Shown in pieces: positions 8,743-18,004 of a stretch of DNA of 64,000 bases (its first letter is position 1; every line of letters starts with the position of its first letter). The notes beneath the pieces are model-generated. The model was not told the origin of the DNA. It did not search any database and saw nothing but the letters and a program-made list of their open reading frames with translations. The stretch is from Acidobacteriota bacterium. Its GTDB lineage: Bacteria > Acidobacteriota > Terriglobia > Terriglobales > Acidobacteriaceae. The stretch spans positions 1 to 64,000 of the forward strand of contig JAJZBZ010000006.1 of the NCBI GenBank assembly GCA_021846275.1. The letters run 5' to 3'. Position numbers and translations under genes: made by a program.

Positions 8743-11700
8743 GTGGCCGATTCTTTTCGACAACGCGTGCTCCGCGCCGATGGCCGTGCCTTCAACATCG
8801 TCCAGCACCGCGCGCATCTGACCTATTGCTACACCGGCTGTTGCTGTGGCATCACCGAGCGCGGATATGCAGCAGTCCCGGCAGATGTCTATACGGAGGA
8901 GTGGCTCGGGCGCAAAATCCGCAATCATGTTCATCTCACTAAGGGCGGTTGCCTTGGACCCTGCGCGCTCGCTAATGTTGTGAGCCTTGTCTTCGATGGC
9001 AGATCGATCTGGTTCCATTCCGTGAACAGCCCCTGGCAAGTTCGGCAGATATTTGATTACATTGACGCGATGCTGGCTGCGGATCGCTTTCTCCTGCCGC
9101 CAGCCGAACTGAGTGAATTCGTCTTCAACTACTATGACTGGGACGTCCGCAAGCCAGGTGAGATCGTTGCTGCATCCACGCTCGTCAAGACTACTCCAGA
9201 CGCGACCGGCGGCATCATGCTGCTTTCACATGCAGACACCGATCTGCTCACGCTCATCAAGGCTTCGGAGCTACTTCCGACAGAGCTTCGTGTGAGCGCC
9301 TTCTCGCTGAATGCACTGCGCAACGAAGATCAGTTGGACGTGCTGATAAACGGTGAAATGGCTAAGGCTCGGGTGATGATTGTGCGCTGCCATGGGCCTC
9401 TTCGCTGCATTCCAGGCTTCGACCGCCTGCGCGCGGCCTGCATCGAACGCGGACAATCTTTAATTCTCCTTAGCGGTTGCGGAGAGAATAGTCCTGAGTT
9501 CTCCGAGACCATCAATGTGCCTGCCGACGTCATCCAAAGTGCCGACAGTTATCTCGCACTAGGCGGGGTCCATAACTGCGCCGAGTTGTTCCGATTCCTT
9601 TCGGATCGTCTCATGCTGACCGGCTATGGCTACGCGCCACCCACCCCCATGCCGGAGCACGGCATTTATCTGCCGAATTCATCTGAAAACTACCCGGATA
9701 TTGCCACAGTACAGGACTGGGAACGGCAGGCCAATCCTGAGCGTCCCACCGTGGCGGTGCTCTTCTACCGCGCTCATCAAATGAGCGGCAATACGGGTTT
9801 CATTGACACGATTGCCCGAGCACTGGAGGCTAAGGGCGTGAATCCGCTCTGCATCTTTACCTCGAGCCTGAAGGCGAAGCAGGATGGACGTCCAGCAGTA
9901 TTCCAAATGATCGAAGGCCGTGCCAGCGTTCTGATTACGACGCTGTCGTTTGCGCTGGGCGAGGTCAATACGGGATCCGTCACAGAGCCTGGAGAGGCGA
10001 TGCTCTCGTTCGAAAGGCTTGGCATTCCGGTTGTTCAGGCAATTGCGTGTCAGATGCCGCAAGGTGCCTGGGAGGGTTCGCGCCGCGGCCTGAATGCGGT
10101 CGATACCGCAGTCAACGTCGCGATTCCTGAGTTCGATGGACGCATCATTTCCGTGCCTGTATCGTTCAAGGAACGAAGTAAAAATGGTACGGAGAGTTTG
10201 TATGTTGTGAGTGAGGACCGGGCTGCTCGTGTTGCTGGAATTGCGAGCCGTCTTGCCGGACTTCGCAGTAAGGCGAACTCTGACCGTCGCATCGCCTTTG
10301 TGCTGACGAACTCTGCCTCCAAAGCATCCCAGGTTGGAGGAGCGGTTGGCCTCGACACTCCCGCCAGTCTCCTCATGACGTTGCATGCGATGCGGGCACG
10401 TCGCTATGCCATTGCCGAGTTACCGGAGACCGCCGATGAACTGATGCAGGATTTGCTCGGGCGCGGAACTTATGATGGGAATTACCCGCTCGACCCAGCG
10501 CGAGCCATGCGGTTTTCGCGAGCGGCCTATCGGAAAATATATTCGGCCTTCCCTGCCCGTCCGGCGCGTCGGATGCAGGATTTCTGGGGCCAGCCACAGG
10601 ACCGCGGACCCGGCGTAAAGGCTGAAAAAAAAACCGATAAGAAACTTCTTCCGACCATCGCAGGTAAGGTCGTCTCGATTGAAGAAAGCGAGCCTTGGGG
10701 CGACGAGCACGATTATCTGTTTGCCGCCATGGATCTTGGCAATGCAGTGATCGCATTGCAGCCGCCCCGCGGCTACGGCATCGACCCAGACGCTATCTAC
10801 CACACGCCCGACTTGCCACCAACGCACCACTACACAGCCTTCTATCGCTGGCTTGGGACTCCTCAAGCGGAAGGCGGCTGGGGCGCGGATGGGATCGTCC
10901 ACATGGGCAAGCATGGCACGCTCGAATGGCTGCCCGGCAAGGGCGTCGGTCTCTCCGGCGAGTGTTTTCCCGATATTCTGCTTGGCGACATTCCACTTGT
11001 CTACCCGTTCATCATCAACGACCCTGGGGAAGGCAGCCAATCCAAGCGGCGAGCGCACGCTGTGATCGTCGACCACCTGACGCCGCCGATGACATCAGCG
11101 GAGACCTATGGCCCGCTTGCCGAACTGAACCAACTGGTCAACGAGTATTATGCCGTCGAAAAGCTTGACCCTCTGAAGCTACCCTACCTTCAGCAGCAAA
11201 TATGGCAGTTGGTCCAAAGCACCAACCTGAAGGCCGATCTGGATTTGAAGGCGATGATGACGCGCGAGCGCGGCGATCATAGCCACGAGTGGGATGACAC
11301 ACTCACGCCCGAGGGTATTCCGACGCAGCTTGCTTCCATGAACGGCAACGAGGTGGCGCACCTGATCGAAGATCTTGACGGCTATCTCTGCGAGTTAGGC
11401 CTGGCACAGATTCGCGATGGCCTGCACATCGTCGGGCAGATGCCACCGCTGCCAGAGATGCTGCGCTCTCTTACGCGTCTGGTAAACGCCAGTGCCCCGA
11501 GTCTGCAGGCAAGCCTTGCATCGGCATTTGGTTTCGATTTGAAGGAAATGCTGGACAAGCCGGGCGAACGGTTTGAACATTCACTCGAACTGCTGGGCCA
11601 GCCCTGCCATACACGCGCCGATGCACTGGAGATTCTCGACCGCGCTGCGCTCGACCTTTACACAATGCTCGAAACGCTCGGCTTTCAAAGCACCCTGCTC

Positions 11701-13128
11701 GGCGAAGTGCAGCGCGCCGTGCTCGGACTTGAATCGGAAGAGATCACGGCTGCTCTCGCCTTCGCTTGTCATGAACTCGTCCCCAAGCTTGAGCAGTCCG
11801 GCGACGAGATTGACCACCTGCTCGATGCACTTGAAGGCAAATATGTTCCAGCAGGGCCAGCCGGCGCACCAACTCGCGGTATGGCACACATTCTGCCGAG
11901 CGGACGTAACTTCTATGCGGTTGATCCTCGTGCCCTGCCCTCACAGGCGGCATGGCGAGTCGGCCAGCAGCTTGCACGTGAAGCCGTCGCTCGGTTTTAC
12001 AAGGAAGAAGGCAAGTATCCGGAGATGATGGGACTCAGTGTTTGGGGAACCTCGCAAATGCGAACTCACGGCGACGATATCGCTCAGGCGTTGGCGCTAC
12101 TTGGCGTCAAACCCTTGTGGAACGCCCAGTCCCGTCGAATTGAAGGCGTCGAAGTAATTTCTCTGGAGCAACTGGGCCGACCCAGGATAGACGTGACGCT
12201 GCGCATCAGCGGCTTTTTTCGCGATGCATTTCCACACCTGATCGATACATACGACCAAGCCATCTCAATGTTGGTCGAACTGGATGAACCGATCGATCAG
12301 AACTTTCCGCGCAAACACTATCTCGCTGATATTGAGGCAAAAAAGGACTTACCGATGCACGAAGCCGAAGCTCAGGCGCGCTATCGCGTTTTCGGCTCAA
12401 AGCCAGGTTCTTATGGCACCGGTATTCTGCCACTCATCGAGACCGGAAACTGGCAGAAAGAGGATGACTTTGCACGCACGTTCCTCGCTTGGGGAGGCTA
12501 CGCGTACGGCAACGGTGCCGATGGAGTCGACGCACAACTCATCTTCGCCGAGCGGCTCAAATCCATCGAAGTTGCGCTCCACAATCAGGATAACCGCGAG
12601 CACGATATTTTCGATTCAGACGACTACTTCCAGTTTCACGGAGGCATGATCGCCTCCATTCGTGCGCTCACGGGCGCACAGCCGAAAACCTATTTCGGCG
12701 ATACCTCCCGTCCGGAATCCGCGCAGGTTCGGGATCTGCGCGAAGAAGCGCTGCGGGTCTATCGCTCGCGCGTGGTGAACCCAAAGTGGATCGAATCGAT
12801 AAAACGCCACGGCTACAAAGGTGGTTTGGAACTTGCCGCAACGGTTGATTACATCTTCGGTTTCGATGCCACGGCGCAGATCGCTCCGGACTTTATCTAC
12901 GAGGGGCTTGCAGAGCACTATGCGCTAGACCGAAATATGCGTGATTTCCTCGGTGCTTCAAATCCCTGGGCACTGAATGCGATCGCGGAACGATTGCTTG
13001 AAGCGGCAAAACGCGAGCTATGGGAGAACCCCGCGCCGGAGACTCTCAACGCATTGCGAGGCGTTCTGCTTGAAGCAGAGATGTTGCTGGAAGCGCAAGG
13101 CGAGCAGAAGCGGAGGACTGTTTCGTGA
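8743..13128 (+). CDS. cobN: Cobaltochelatase CobN with fused N-terminal [2Fe-2S] ferredoxin-like domain
   Basis: CobN is the large, corrinoid-binding subunit of the ATP-dependent aerobic cobaltochelatase; it inserts cobalt into hydrogenobyrinic acid a,c-diamide. From about residue 165 the 1461-residue chain is a normal CobN/magnesium-chelatase H-type protein (for example GIVHMGKHGTLEWLPGK, GMAHILPSGRNFYAVDP, MMGLSVWGTSQMRTHGDD). The first 110 or so residues are extra and have a thioredoxin-like ferredoxin cysteine pattern: Cys29, Cys33-35, Cys70 and Cys74 in KGGCLGPCALANV. A GTG start at 8743 is preceded by GGGGTG. It is the first gene of the operon and overlaps chlID by four bases. Confidence 0.93.
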   Translation: MADSFRQRVLRADGRAFNIVQHRAHLTYCYTGCCCGITERGYAAVPADVYTEEWLGRKIRNHVHLTKGGCLGPCALANVVSLVFDGRSIWFHSVNSPWQVRQIFDYIDAMLAADRFLLPPAELSEFVFNYYDWDVRKPGEIVAASTLVKTTPDATGGIMLLSHADTDLLTLIKASELLPTELRVSAFSLNALRNEDQLDVLINGEMAKARVMIVRCHGPLRCIPGFDRLRAACIERGQSLILLSGCGENSPEFSETINVPADVIQSADSYLALGGVHNCAELFRFLSDRLMLTGYGYAPPTPMPEHGIYLPNSSENYPDIATVQDWERQANPERPTVAVLFYRAHQMSGNTGFIDTIARALEAKGVNPLCIFTSSLKAKQDGRPAVFQMIEGRASVLITTLSFALGEVNTGSVTEPGEAMLSFERLGIPVVQAIACQMPQGAWEGSRRGLNAVDTAVNVAIPEFDGRIISVPVSFKERSKNGTESLYVVSEDRAARVAGIASRLAGLRSKANSDRRIAFVLTNSASKASQVGGAVGLDTPASLLMTLHAMRARRYAIAELPETADELMQDLLGRGTYDGNYPLDPARAMRFSRAAYRKIYSAFPARPARRMQDFWGQPQDRGPGVKAEKKTDKKLLPTIAGKVVSIEESEPWGDEHDYLFAAMDLGNAVIALQPPRGYGIDPDAIYHTPDLPPTHHYTAFYRWLGTPQAEGGWGADGIVHMGKHGTLEWLPGKGVGLSGECFPDILLGDIPLVYPFIINDPGEGSQSKRRAHAVIVDHLTPPMTSAETYGPLAELNQLVNEYYAVEKLDPLKLPYLQQQIWQLVQSTNLKADLDLKAMMTRERGDHSHEWDDTLTPEGIPTQLASMNGNEVAHLIEDLDGYLCELGLAQIRDGLHIVGQMPPLPEMLRSLTRLVNASAPSLQASLASAFGFDLKEMLDKPGERFEHSLELLGQPCHTRADALEILDRAALDLYTMLETLGFQSTLLGEVQRAVLGLESEEITAALAFACHELVPKLEQSGDEIDHLLDALEGKYVPAGPAGAPTRGMAHILPSGRNFYAVDPRALPSQAAWRVGQQLAREAVARFYKEEGKYPEMMGLSVWGTSQMRTHGDDIAQALALLGVKPLWNAQSRRIEGVEVISLEQLGRPRIDVTLRISGFFRDAFPHLIDTYDQAISMLVELDEPIDQNFPRKHYLADIEAKKDLPMHEAEAQARYRVFGSKPGSYGTGILPLIETGNWQKEDDFARTFLAWGGYAYGNGADGVDAQLIFAERLKSIEVALHNQDNREHDIFDSDDYFQFHGGMIASIRALTGAQPKTYFGDTSRPESAQVRDLREEALRVYRSRVVNPKWIESIKRHGYKGGLELAATVDYIFGFDATAQIAPDFIYEGLAEHYALDRNMRDFLGASNPWALNAIAERLLEAAKRELWENPAPETLNALRGVLLEAEMLLEAQGEQKRRTVS

Positions 13129-14864
13129 GACCGGGCGCTTATCCCTTCTCCGCAATCGTTGGCCAGAGCGAGATGAAGCTCGCGCTGCTACTGGCTGCTG
13201 TCGATTGGCGACTTGGAGTTTTGCTGCGCGGTGACAAAGGATCGGGGAAGACAACCGCCGCGCGCGGTCTGGCTACGCTATTGCCGGCACCCGCACGTTT
13301 CATCAATCTGCCGCTCGGTGCCACGGAAGACCGTCTGCTTGGGGGGCTTCATCTGCAGCGCACACTGAAGGGCGATCCTGTCCTCAAGCCGGGATTGCTT
13401 GCCGAGGCACATGGCGGCGTGCTTTACGTGGATGAGGTAAATCTTCTCGCTGCGCACTTGGGTGACGCCTTGTTGGACGCTGCTGCAAGCGGGGTTCATC
13501 TGGTGGAGCGTGAAGGCTTAAGCTCAACTCATCCAGCCGAGTTTATCCTCCTGGGCAGCATGAACCCGGAGGAAGGTTCACTGCGCCCGCAGTTGCTGGA
13601 CCGTTTTGCATTATCAGTGACGGTTTCTGCTCCACTCGACCCAGCCGAACGCCAACTCGTGATGGCGCGAAGAATTGCATACGAACGTGACTCAGTTCGA
13701 TTTGCCAGTGAGTGGTCACAAGCCCAACAGGTTTTGCAATCGCAGATCGCCTCCGCCAGAGCGTCTCTCGGCAGCATCCCGTGTTCCGACGACATGATGG
13801 GACACATCAGCTCCACTATCTGCGCAAATGGGGTTCGATCCTTGCGAGCCGATCTGGCTGTTGTGCGGGCTGCAATCGCATATGCAGCTTTCACGGGCGA
13901 TGCATGTGTTGGAGGACACCATGTTGACGCTGTCTTGCCCCTTGTCCTTTCCCACCGGACGCAGGAGGGCAGACGTTCCTCACTCGCTCCGCCGCCGCCA
14001 CCACCTCCGCCGCAACCAGACAGGCCTGAATCACAATCCGAGGCCGCCGGACAACAAGCCCGGGAACTCATACACGAACGCATATTCACTTCTTCGGACA
14101 CCACAACTCCCGCCCTTGACCTCCGGTTCAGCACAGCAGCGACACGAGGGGCAGGCGTACCTGCGGATAACTGTGGTTGCGGTCCAGCCATAGGCAATCG
14201 TCAGACAAATTTCCCTGTCGAGCTTGATTTGCGCGCCACGCTCAGCCAAACACTGCGTGAAACCGGCGGTTTGCAACCGCGTGTCGAGGATTTACACGAA
14301 CGGGTGCGCAAGCCGAGGACCGGAACTCGTTATCTCTTCGTCGTCGACTCCAGCGGCTCGCACGCCGCACAGCAGCGAATGCGAATCGTCAAAGGCGCTA
14401 TTGCAAGCATGCTGACCCGCTCTTTCAAACGGGAGGATGAAGTGGCCATGATTGTCTTCCGCGGAACTACCGCGCAGGTCGTTCTGGAGCCAACTCAGGT
14501 GCTTCCCGACGCTCTTGCTGCGCTCGAATATCTTCCCACCGGTGGTCGAACGCCGCTGGCTGCTGCGCTCGATCAGGCACGCCGTTACCTGACGCCCACG
14601 ACGCTTCTCATCCTGGTCACCGACGGCAGGGCTAATTTCCCGCTGCATGGAGGAGACCCCTGGCAAGAGTCTCTTGATGCAGCGCAGTCAATGAACTGCA
14701 ACGCAATCCTCATCTATACAGATCCTGCCACACAGCGACCAGGTCGATGCGAGGAACTGGCGAATATCCTAGGCGCGCGCTACCTCTCGCTGGAGGAGCT
14801 TGTGCAGAATGAGAATTTTTCGATTTTGGTCGAACCGGTCGAGCCACAGAGGCAGGGGGTTTAA
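13125..14864 (+). CDS. ChlI/ChlD-type cobaltochelatase ATPase subunit (AAA+ plus vWA)
   Basis: This is the ATPase partner of CobN, of the magnesium-chelatase I/D fusion kind rather than the CobS plus CobT kind. Residues 1-280 are an AAA+ module with Walker A GDKGSGKTTAARG and Walker B GGVLYVDEVNLL. A proline-rich linker (eight or so prolines near 287-294) follows. From about 395 comes a von Willebrand A domain with the MIDAS DSSGS and LVTDGRANFP. The GTG start overlaps the cobN stop (GTGA) after a GGAGG. A single 579-residue chain would provide both motor and regulatory parts. Confidence 0.9.
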   Translation: MRPGAYPFSAIVGQSEMKLALLLAAVDWRLGVLLRGDKGSGKTTAARGLATLLPAPARFINLPLGATEDRLLGGLHLQRTLKGDPVLKPGLLAEAHGGVLYVDEVNLLAAHLGDALLDAAASGVHLVEREGLSSTHPAEFILLGSMNPEEGSLRPQLLDRFALSVTVSAPLDPAERQLVMARRIAYERDSVRFASEWSQAQQVLQSQIASARASLGSIPCSDDMMGHISSTICANGVRSLRADLAVVRAAIAYAAFTGDACVGGHHVDAVLPLVLSHRTQEGRRSSLAPPPPPPPPQPDRPESQSEAAGQQARELIHERIFTSSDTTTPALDLRFSTAATRGAGVPADNCGCGPAIGNRQTNFPVELDLRATLSQTLRETGGLQPRVEDLHERVRKPRTGTRYLFVVDSSGSHAAQQRMRIVKGAIASMLTRSFKREDEVAMIVFRGTTAQVVLEPTQVLPDALAALEYLPTGGRTPLAAALDQARRYLTPTTLLILVTDGRANFPLHGGDPWQESLDAAQSMNCNAILIYTDPATQRPGRCEELANILGARYLSLEELVQNENFSILVEPVEPQRQGV

Positions 14865-14865
14865 C

Positions 14866-15426
14866 GTGCAGAAGAACCAGGGTCATTCCGTAATCCTCGT
14901 CCTGGGGGGCGTCCGAAGCGGGAAGAGTCGCTACGCGCAGCAGTTAGCCGAGCACTCCACCCGGGTTACGTTTCTTGCCACAGCCGAGCATCGCGATGAT
15001 GAGGAGATGCACCGGAAGATCGAACGCCACCGCGCAGACCGGCCCGCACACTGGACTACCGTGGAAGAACGGATCGCTTTAGGCCGTGTCGTTGAGGCCA
15101 GTGAAGATAGCTGCGATGCCATTCTTATCGACTGCCTCACGCTCTTCGGTGCCAATCTTATGGAAGTATACGGGAGCAATGAAGCGGGCCTCAATGCATG
15201 CATCGAAGACCTCTGCGCCGCTTTGAAGGCGACTTCCCGTAAGGTCATCCTGGTTTCAAACGAAGTTGGCAGCGGCGTCGTCCCCGCCTATGCGCTCGGT
15301 CGCCGCTTCCGTGACGTTGTGGGAGACATCAACCAGCGCGTTGCGGCTTTGGCCGATACTGTACTCCTGATGGTCGCCGGACTTCCGCTTGTACTCAAAG
15401 GTTCGCTCGAAGGAGGCTATCGGTGA
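14866..15426 (+). CDS. cobU: Adenosylcobinamide kinase / guanylyltransferase CobU (CobP)
   Basis: This bifunctional enzyme phosphorylates adenosylcobinamide and transfers GMP to it, activating the corrinoid for nucleotide-loop assembly. The GTG at 14866 follows the chlID stop by one base and is preceded by AGGCAGGGGG; it gives 186 residues. The P-loop GGVRSGKSRYAQQLAE lies near residue 15. The catalytic segment ATAEHRDDEEMHRKIERHRADRP follows (shown in part), with ILIDCLTLFGANL and VSNEVGSGVVP later. Its stop overlaps the cobB start (GTGA). Confidence 0.95.
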   Translation: MQKNQGHSVILVLGGVRSGKSRYAQQLAEHSTRVTFLATAEHRDDEEMHRKIERHRADRPAHWTTVEERIALGRVVEASEDSCDAILIDCLTLFGANLMEVYGSNEAGLNACIEDLCAALKATSRKVILVSNEVGSGVVPAYALGRRFRDVVGDINQRVAALADTVLLMVAGLPLVLKGSLEGGYR

Positions 15427-16814
15427 AAGGCTTCCTTGTTGCCGGCACGGCCAGCGGAGTCGGGAAGACCACTGCCACTCTCGCAATCATCGCGTCATTT
15501 CGTCGTCGAGGGCTTGCAGTTCAGCCCTTCAAGTCCGGTCCGGATTTTCTTGATGCTGGCCACCATACCCGCATCGCAGGCCGCACAGCACGCAACCTCG
15601 ATACATGGATGCTCTCTGCACAGGCAAACCGCGACGTGATTCGTCACGCGTCGCACGGTGCCGATGTCCTGGTGGCAGAGGGCATGATGGGGCTGTTCGA
15701 CGGCAAGGATGGATCTTCCGAGACGGGTAGCAGCGCCGAGATTGCAAAGCTTCTAAAGCTACCAGTGGTGCTTGTGCTGGACGCAGGGAAGATCGCTCGG
15801 AGCATCGCTGCCGTGGTGCTTGGATTTGAACTCTTTGATGCTGAACTCCCCTTGGCGGGAGTCATCCTGAATCGTGTCGCAAATCACCGCCATTTTTGCA
15901 TGTTAAAAGCTGCGATCGAATCTGCTTGCAAGACGCCGGTTCTGGGTTGGCTGCCGCGGGAGCCTGCAGTCGCCATCCCAGAGCGACACCTTGGGCTTCA
16001 AACAGTGGAAGAAGGCGTGACAGGCGGGGCTCTTGAAAACCTGATCGATACTCTTGCAGACCTTGCAAATAAACACCTGGACATAAACAATTTAATGAAT
16101 TTGGAATGTGGACTGAACTTAAAGCCTGAAGTTCTTCCAGTGCTTCGCAAAGCGCGAGATCAGATTCGCGTGGGAATAGCTCGTGATCGGGCTTTTTCCT
16201 TTTACTACGAAGACAACCTGGACCTGCTCCAGCAGCATGGAGCCACCCTCGTGCCGTTCAGCCCGATGCATGACCGCTGCCTGCCGCCGGACCTCGATGC
16301 TCTCTATCTCGCTGGAGGTTACCCGGAGCTTTATGCGGCTCAAATTAGTGAAAATGCTGCAATGCTCTCGGCTATTCGCGAATTTGTCGCCTCCGACCGT
16401 CCCGTGTATGCCGAATGTGGAGGCATGATCTTCCTGTCGCAGCAACTCATTTCGCGCGACGGAACCACATATCCCATGGTCGGTGTACTGCCTTTCGAAA
16501 TCGAGATGACCGGAAGACTCGTCGATTTCGGATACGTCACGGTGGAATTAACCGATGACTGCCTGCTCGGCAGGGTAGGCACTGTGCTCCGAGGGCACAG
16601 CTTCCATTACTCCCGCATCTCGAATGAATTTCAAGCCGCCACGAATTACCAGGTCCAATACTCCCTCTCCGGCCGCACGAAGAGTGAAGGCTATCGGCTG
16701 GGCAATATGCTCGCGAGTTACATGCACCTGCACTTTCGTACAGAGCAGAACATAGCTCGCAATTTCATTGAGACGGCCATCACCAATCGAACCGCGAAGG
16801 TGGTGCCCCAATGA
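15423..16814 (+). CDS. cobB: Hydrogenobyrinic / cobyrinic acid a,c-diamide synthase CobB
   Basis: This glutamine-dependent amidase converts the a and c carboxylates of the ring to amides, using ATP. The 463-residue protein begins with a P-loop NTPase domain (VAGTASGVGKTTATLA; AEGMMGLFDG). From about residue 240 it has a class I glutamine amidotransferase domain with the nucleophile Cys in YAECGGMIFLS. In the aerobic pathway its substrate is metal-free hydrogenobyrinic acid, which fits the CobN cobaltochelatase encoded upstream. The GTG start is preceded by GGAGG and overlaps cobU. The stop overlaps the ATG of cobT (ATGA). Confidence 0.94.
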   Translation: MKGFLVAGTASGVGKTTATLAIIASFRRRGLAVQPFKSGPDFLDAGHHTRIAGRTARNLDTWMLSAQANRDVIRHASHGADVLVAEGMMGLFDGKDGSSETGSSAEIAKLLKLPVVLVLDAGKIARSIAAVVLGFELFDAELPLAGVILNRVANHRHFCMLKAAIESACKTPVLGWLPREPAVAIPERHLGLQTVEEGVTGGALENLIDTLADLANKHLDINNLMNLECGLNLKPEVLPVLRKARDQIRVGIARDRAFSFYYEDNLDLLQQHGATLVPFSPMHDRCLPPDLDALYLAGGYPELYAAQISENAAMLSAIREFVASDRPVYAECGGMIFLSQQLISRDGTTYPMVGVLPFEIEMTGRLVDFGYVTVELTDDCLLGRVGTVLRGHSFHYSRISNEFQAATNYQVQYSLSGRTKSEGYRLGNMLASYMHLHFRTEQNIARNFIETAITNRTAKVVPQ

Positions 16815-18004
16815 CACCACTGGAGCAGAATCTCAGCTACTGTTCCGAGCGGAGACCATCCGGATGCTGCCGTTCCTCGAAGAACGGCAGCCCAGGCGAT
16901 TGTGAGTCCGGGTACATCGACTGTGATTCTGCCTTAAGCGCAGCCGCCGTGACAGAATTGATCTGCGGAATTGAGCCTCCGGACGAGATATGGAGAACTC
17001 GCTCGCGCGCGCGTCTGGACGCGCTTACCAAACCTCTGGGCAGCCTTGGCAGACTCGAAGACCTTGCCGCTCAGTTAGTGGCGATCCGACGCGAACACCT
17101 GGTGTTGCCCCTCGACGCGGCTGTCTATGTCTTCGCCGCGGATCATGGCATTGCCGCCGAAGGCGTGAGCGCATATCCACAAGCGGTCACACACCAGATG
17201 GTGCTCAACTTTCTCGCCGGAGGAGCCGCTGTCAATGTCCTTGCTCGTTTGCATGACGTGACACTGCATGTGGTCGATGTGGGAGTCAACGCAGACTTCA
17301 ACAATATCGAGGGCCTGCTTCACTACAAAGTCTCAAATGGCACAAAAAATATGCTCCGCGATGCAGCCATGACCGACGATGAACTCTCGCGAGCCTTGCT
17401 TGTCGGCGCACAGCTCGCGAATGAAGCAGCGGATGCCGGGCGTACCTTGTTGGCCGTGGGGGAAATGGGCATCGGCAATACTACCTCAGCCAGTGCAATT
17501 ACCTGCGCCATCACAGGTGCCGCTGAGTCACTCGCAACCGGGCGCGGGACTGGCCTGGACGACGCGGCTCATACGCGCAAGATTGCAATTGTCGAAGCGA
17601 TTGTGAAAAAGCACTTCGCAAACTGTAGGTCACCCCATCCACTCGAGATAATGCGCTGTGTTGGTGGCCTGGAAATCGCTGCCATGGCCGGCATGATCCT
17701 CGCAGCAGCTCGCAACCGTATCGCCATCGTTGCCGACGGCTTTATCTCCACTGCGGCAGCGGCCCTTGCCGTAAGCCTCGAACCGAAGGTAGGCGGCTAT
17801 CTGATCGTTGGCCACCGCTCGGAGGAGCCAGGGCACAGATTACTGCTCGACTACCTCAAACTAACTCCCCTTCTGAACTTGGATATGCGCCTGGGCGAAG
17901 GCAGCGGAGCCGTTCTCGCCATGTCTGTCATTCAGTCGGCCATCGGACTCTACTCACAGATGGCCACCTTCACCTCCGCCGGCATCAGTGAGGCTTCTCT
18001 ATGA
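16811..18004 (+). CDS. cobT: Nicotinate-nucleotide:DMB phosphoribosyltransferase CobT with repeat-encoded N-terminal tail
   Basis: CobT makes alpha-ribazole phosphate from dimethylbenzimidazole and nicotinate mononucleotide. The enzyme body starts near residue 50 (LTKPLGSLGRLEDLAAQL; FAADHGIAAEGVSAYP; GEMGIGNTTSASA; MRLGEGSGAVLA at the end) and is complete. Residues 4-42 are not part of the family. They are encoded by a 117-bp palindromic repeat also found in cobC (SGCCRSSKNGSPGD in both). The ATG at 16811 overlaps the cobB stop like its neighbours. A GTG at 16949 (residue 47) is the alternative start that would leave the repeat untranslated. Confidence 0.93.
   Translation: MTPLEQNLSYCSERRPSGCCRSSKNGSPGDCESGYIDCDSALSAAAVTELICGIEPPDEIWRTRSRARLDALTKPLGSLGRLEDLAAQLVAIRREHLVLPLDAAVYVFAADHGIAAEGVSAYPQAVTHQMVLNFLAGGAAVNVLARLHDVTLHVVDVGVNADFNNIEGLLHYKVSNGTKNMLRDAAMTDDELSRALLVGAQLANEAADAGRTLLAVGEMGIGNTTSASAITCAITGAAESLATGRGTGLDDAAHTRKIAIVEAIVKKHFANCRSPHPLEIMRCVGGLEIAAMAGMILAAARNRIAIVADGFISTAAAALAVSLEPKVGGYLIVGHRSEEPGHRLLLDYLKLTPLLNLDMRLGEGSGAVLAMSVIQSAIGLYSQMATFTSAGISEASL
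16820..16936 (+). repeat. 117-bp palindromic repeat, copy A, in frame within cobT
   Basis: This copy matches 23999-24115 at 105 of 117 positions by my hand alignment. It is built as nested palindromes. Outer arms AGCAGAATCTCAG (16824-16836) and CTGTGATTCTGC (16921-16932) differ from perfect pairing at one base. The inner hairpin GCTGCCGTTC / GAACGGCAGC (16866-16875 and 16882-16891) has a six-base loop. It begins nine bases after the cobT ATG, is a multiple of three long and contains no stop in the gene's frame. Confidence 0.88.

Noticed and set aside
16866-16891. Inner hairpin of the repeat as an intrinsic terminator
   Set aside because: No T-tract follows, and it lies inside a translated, coupled gene with more operon genes downstream.
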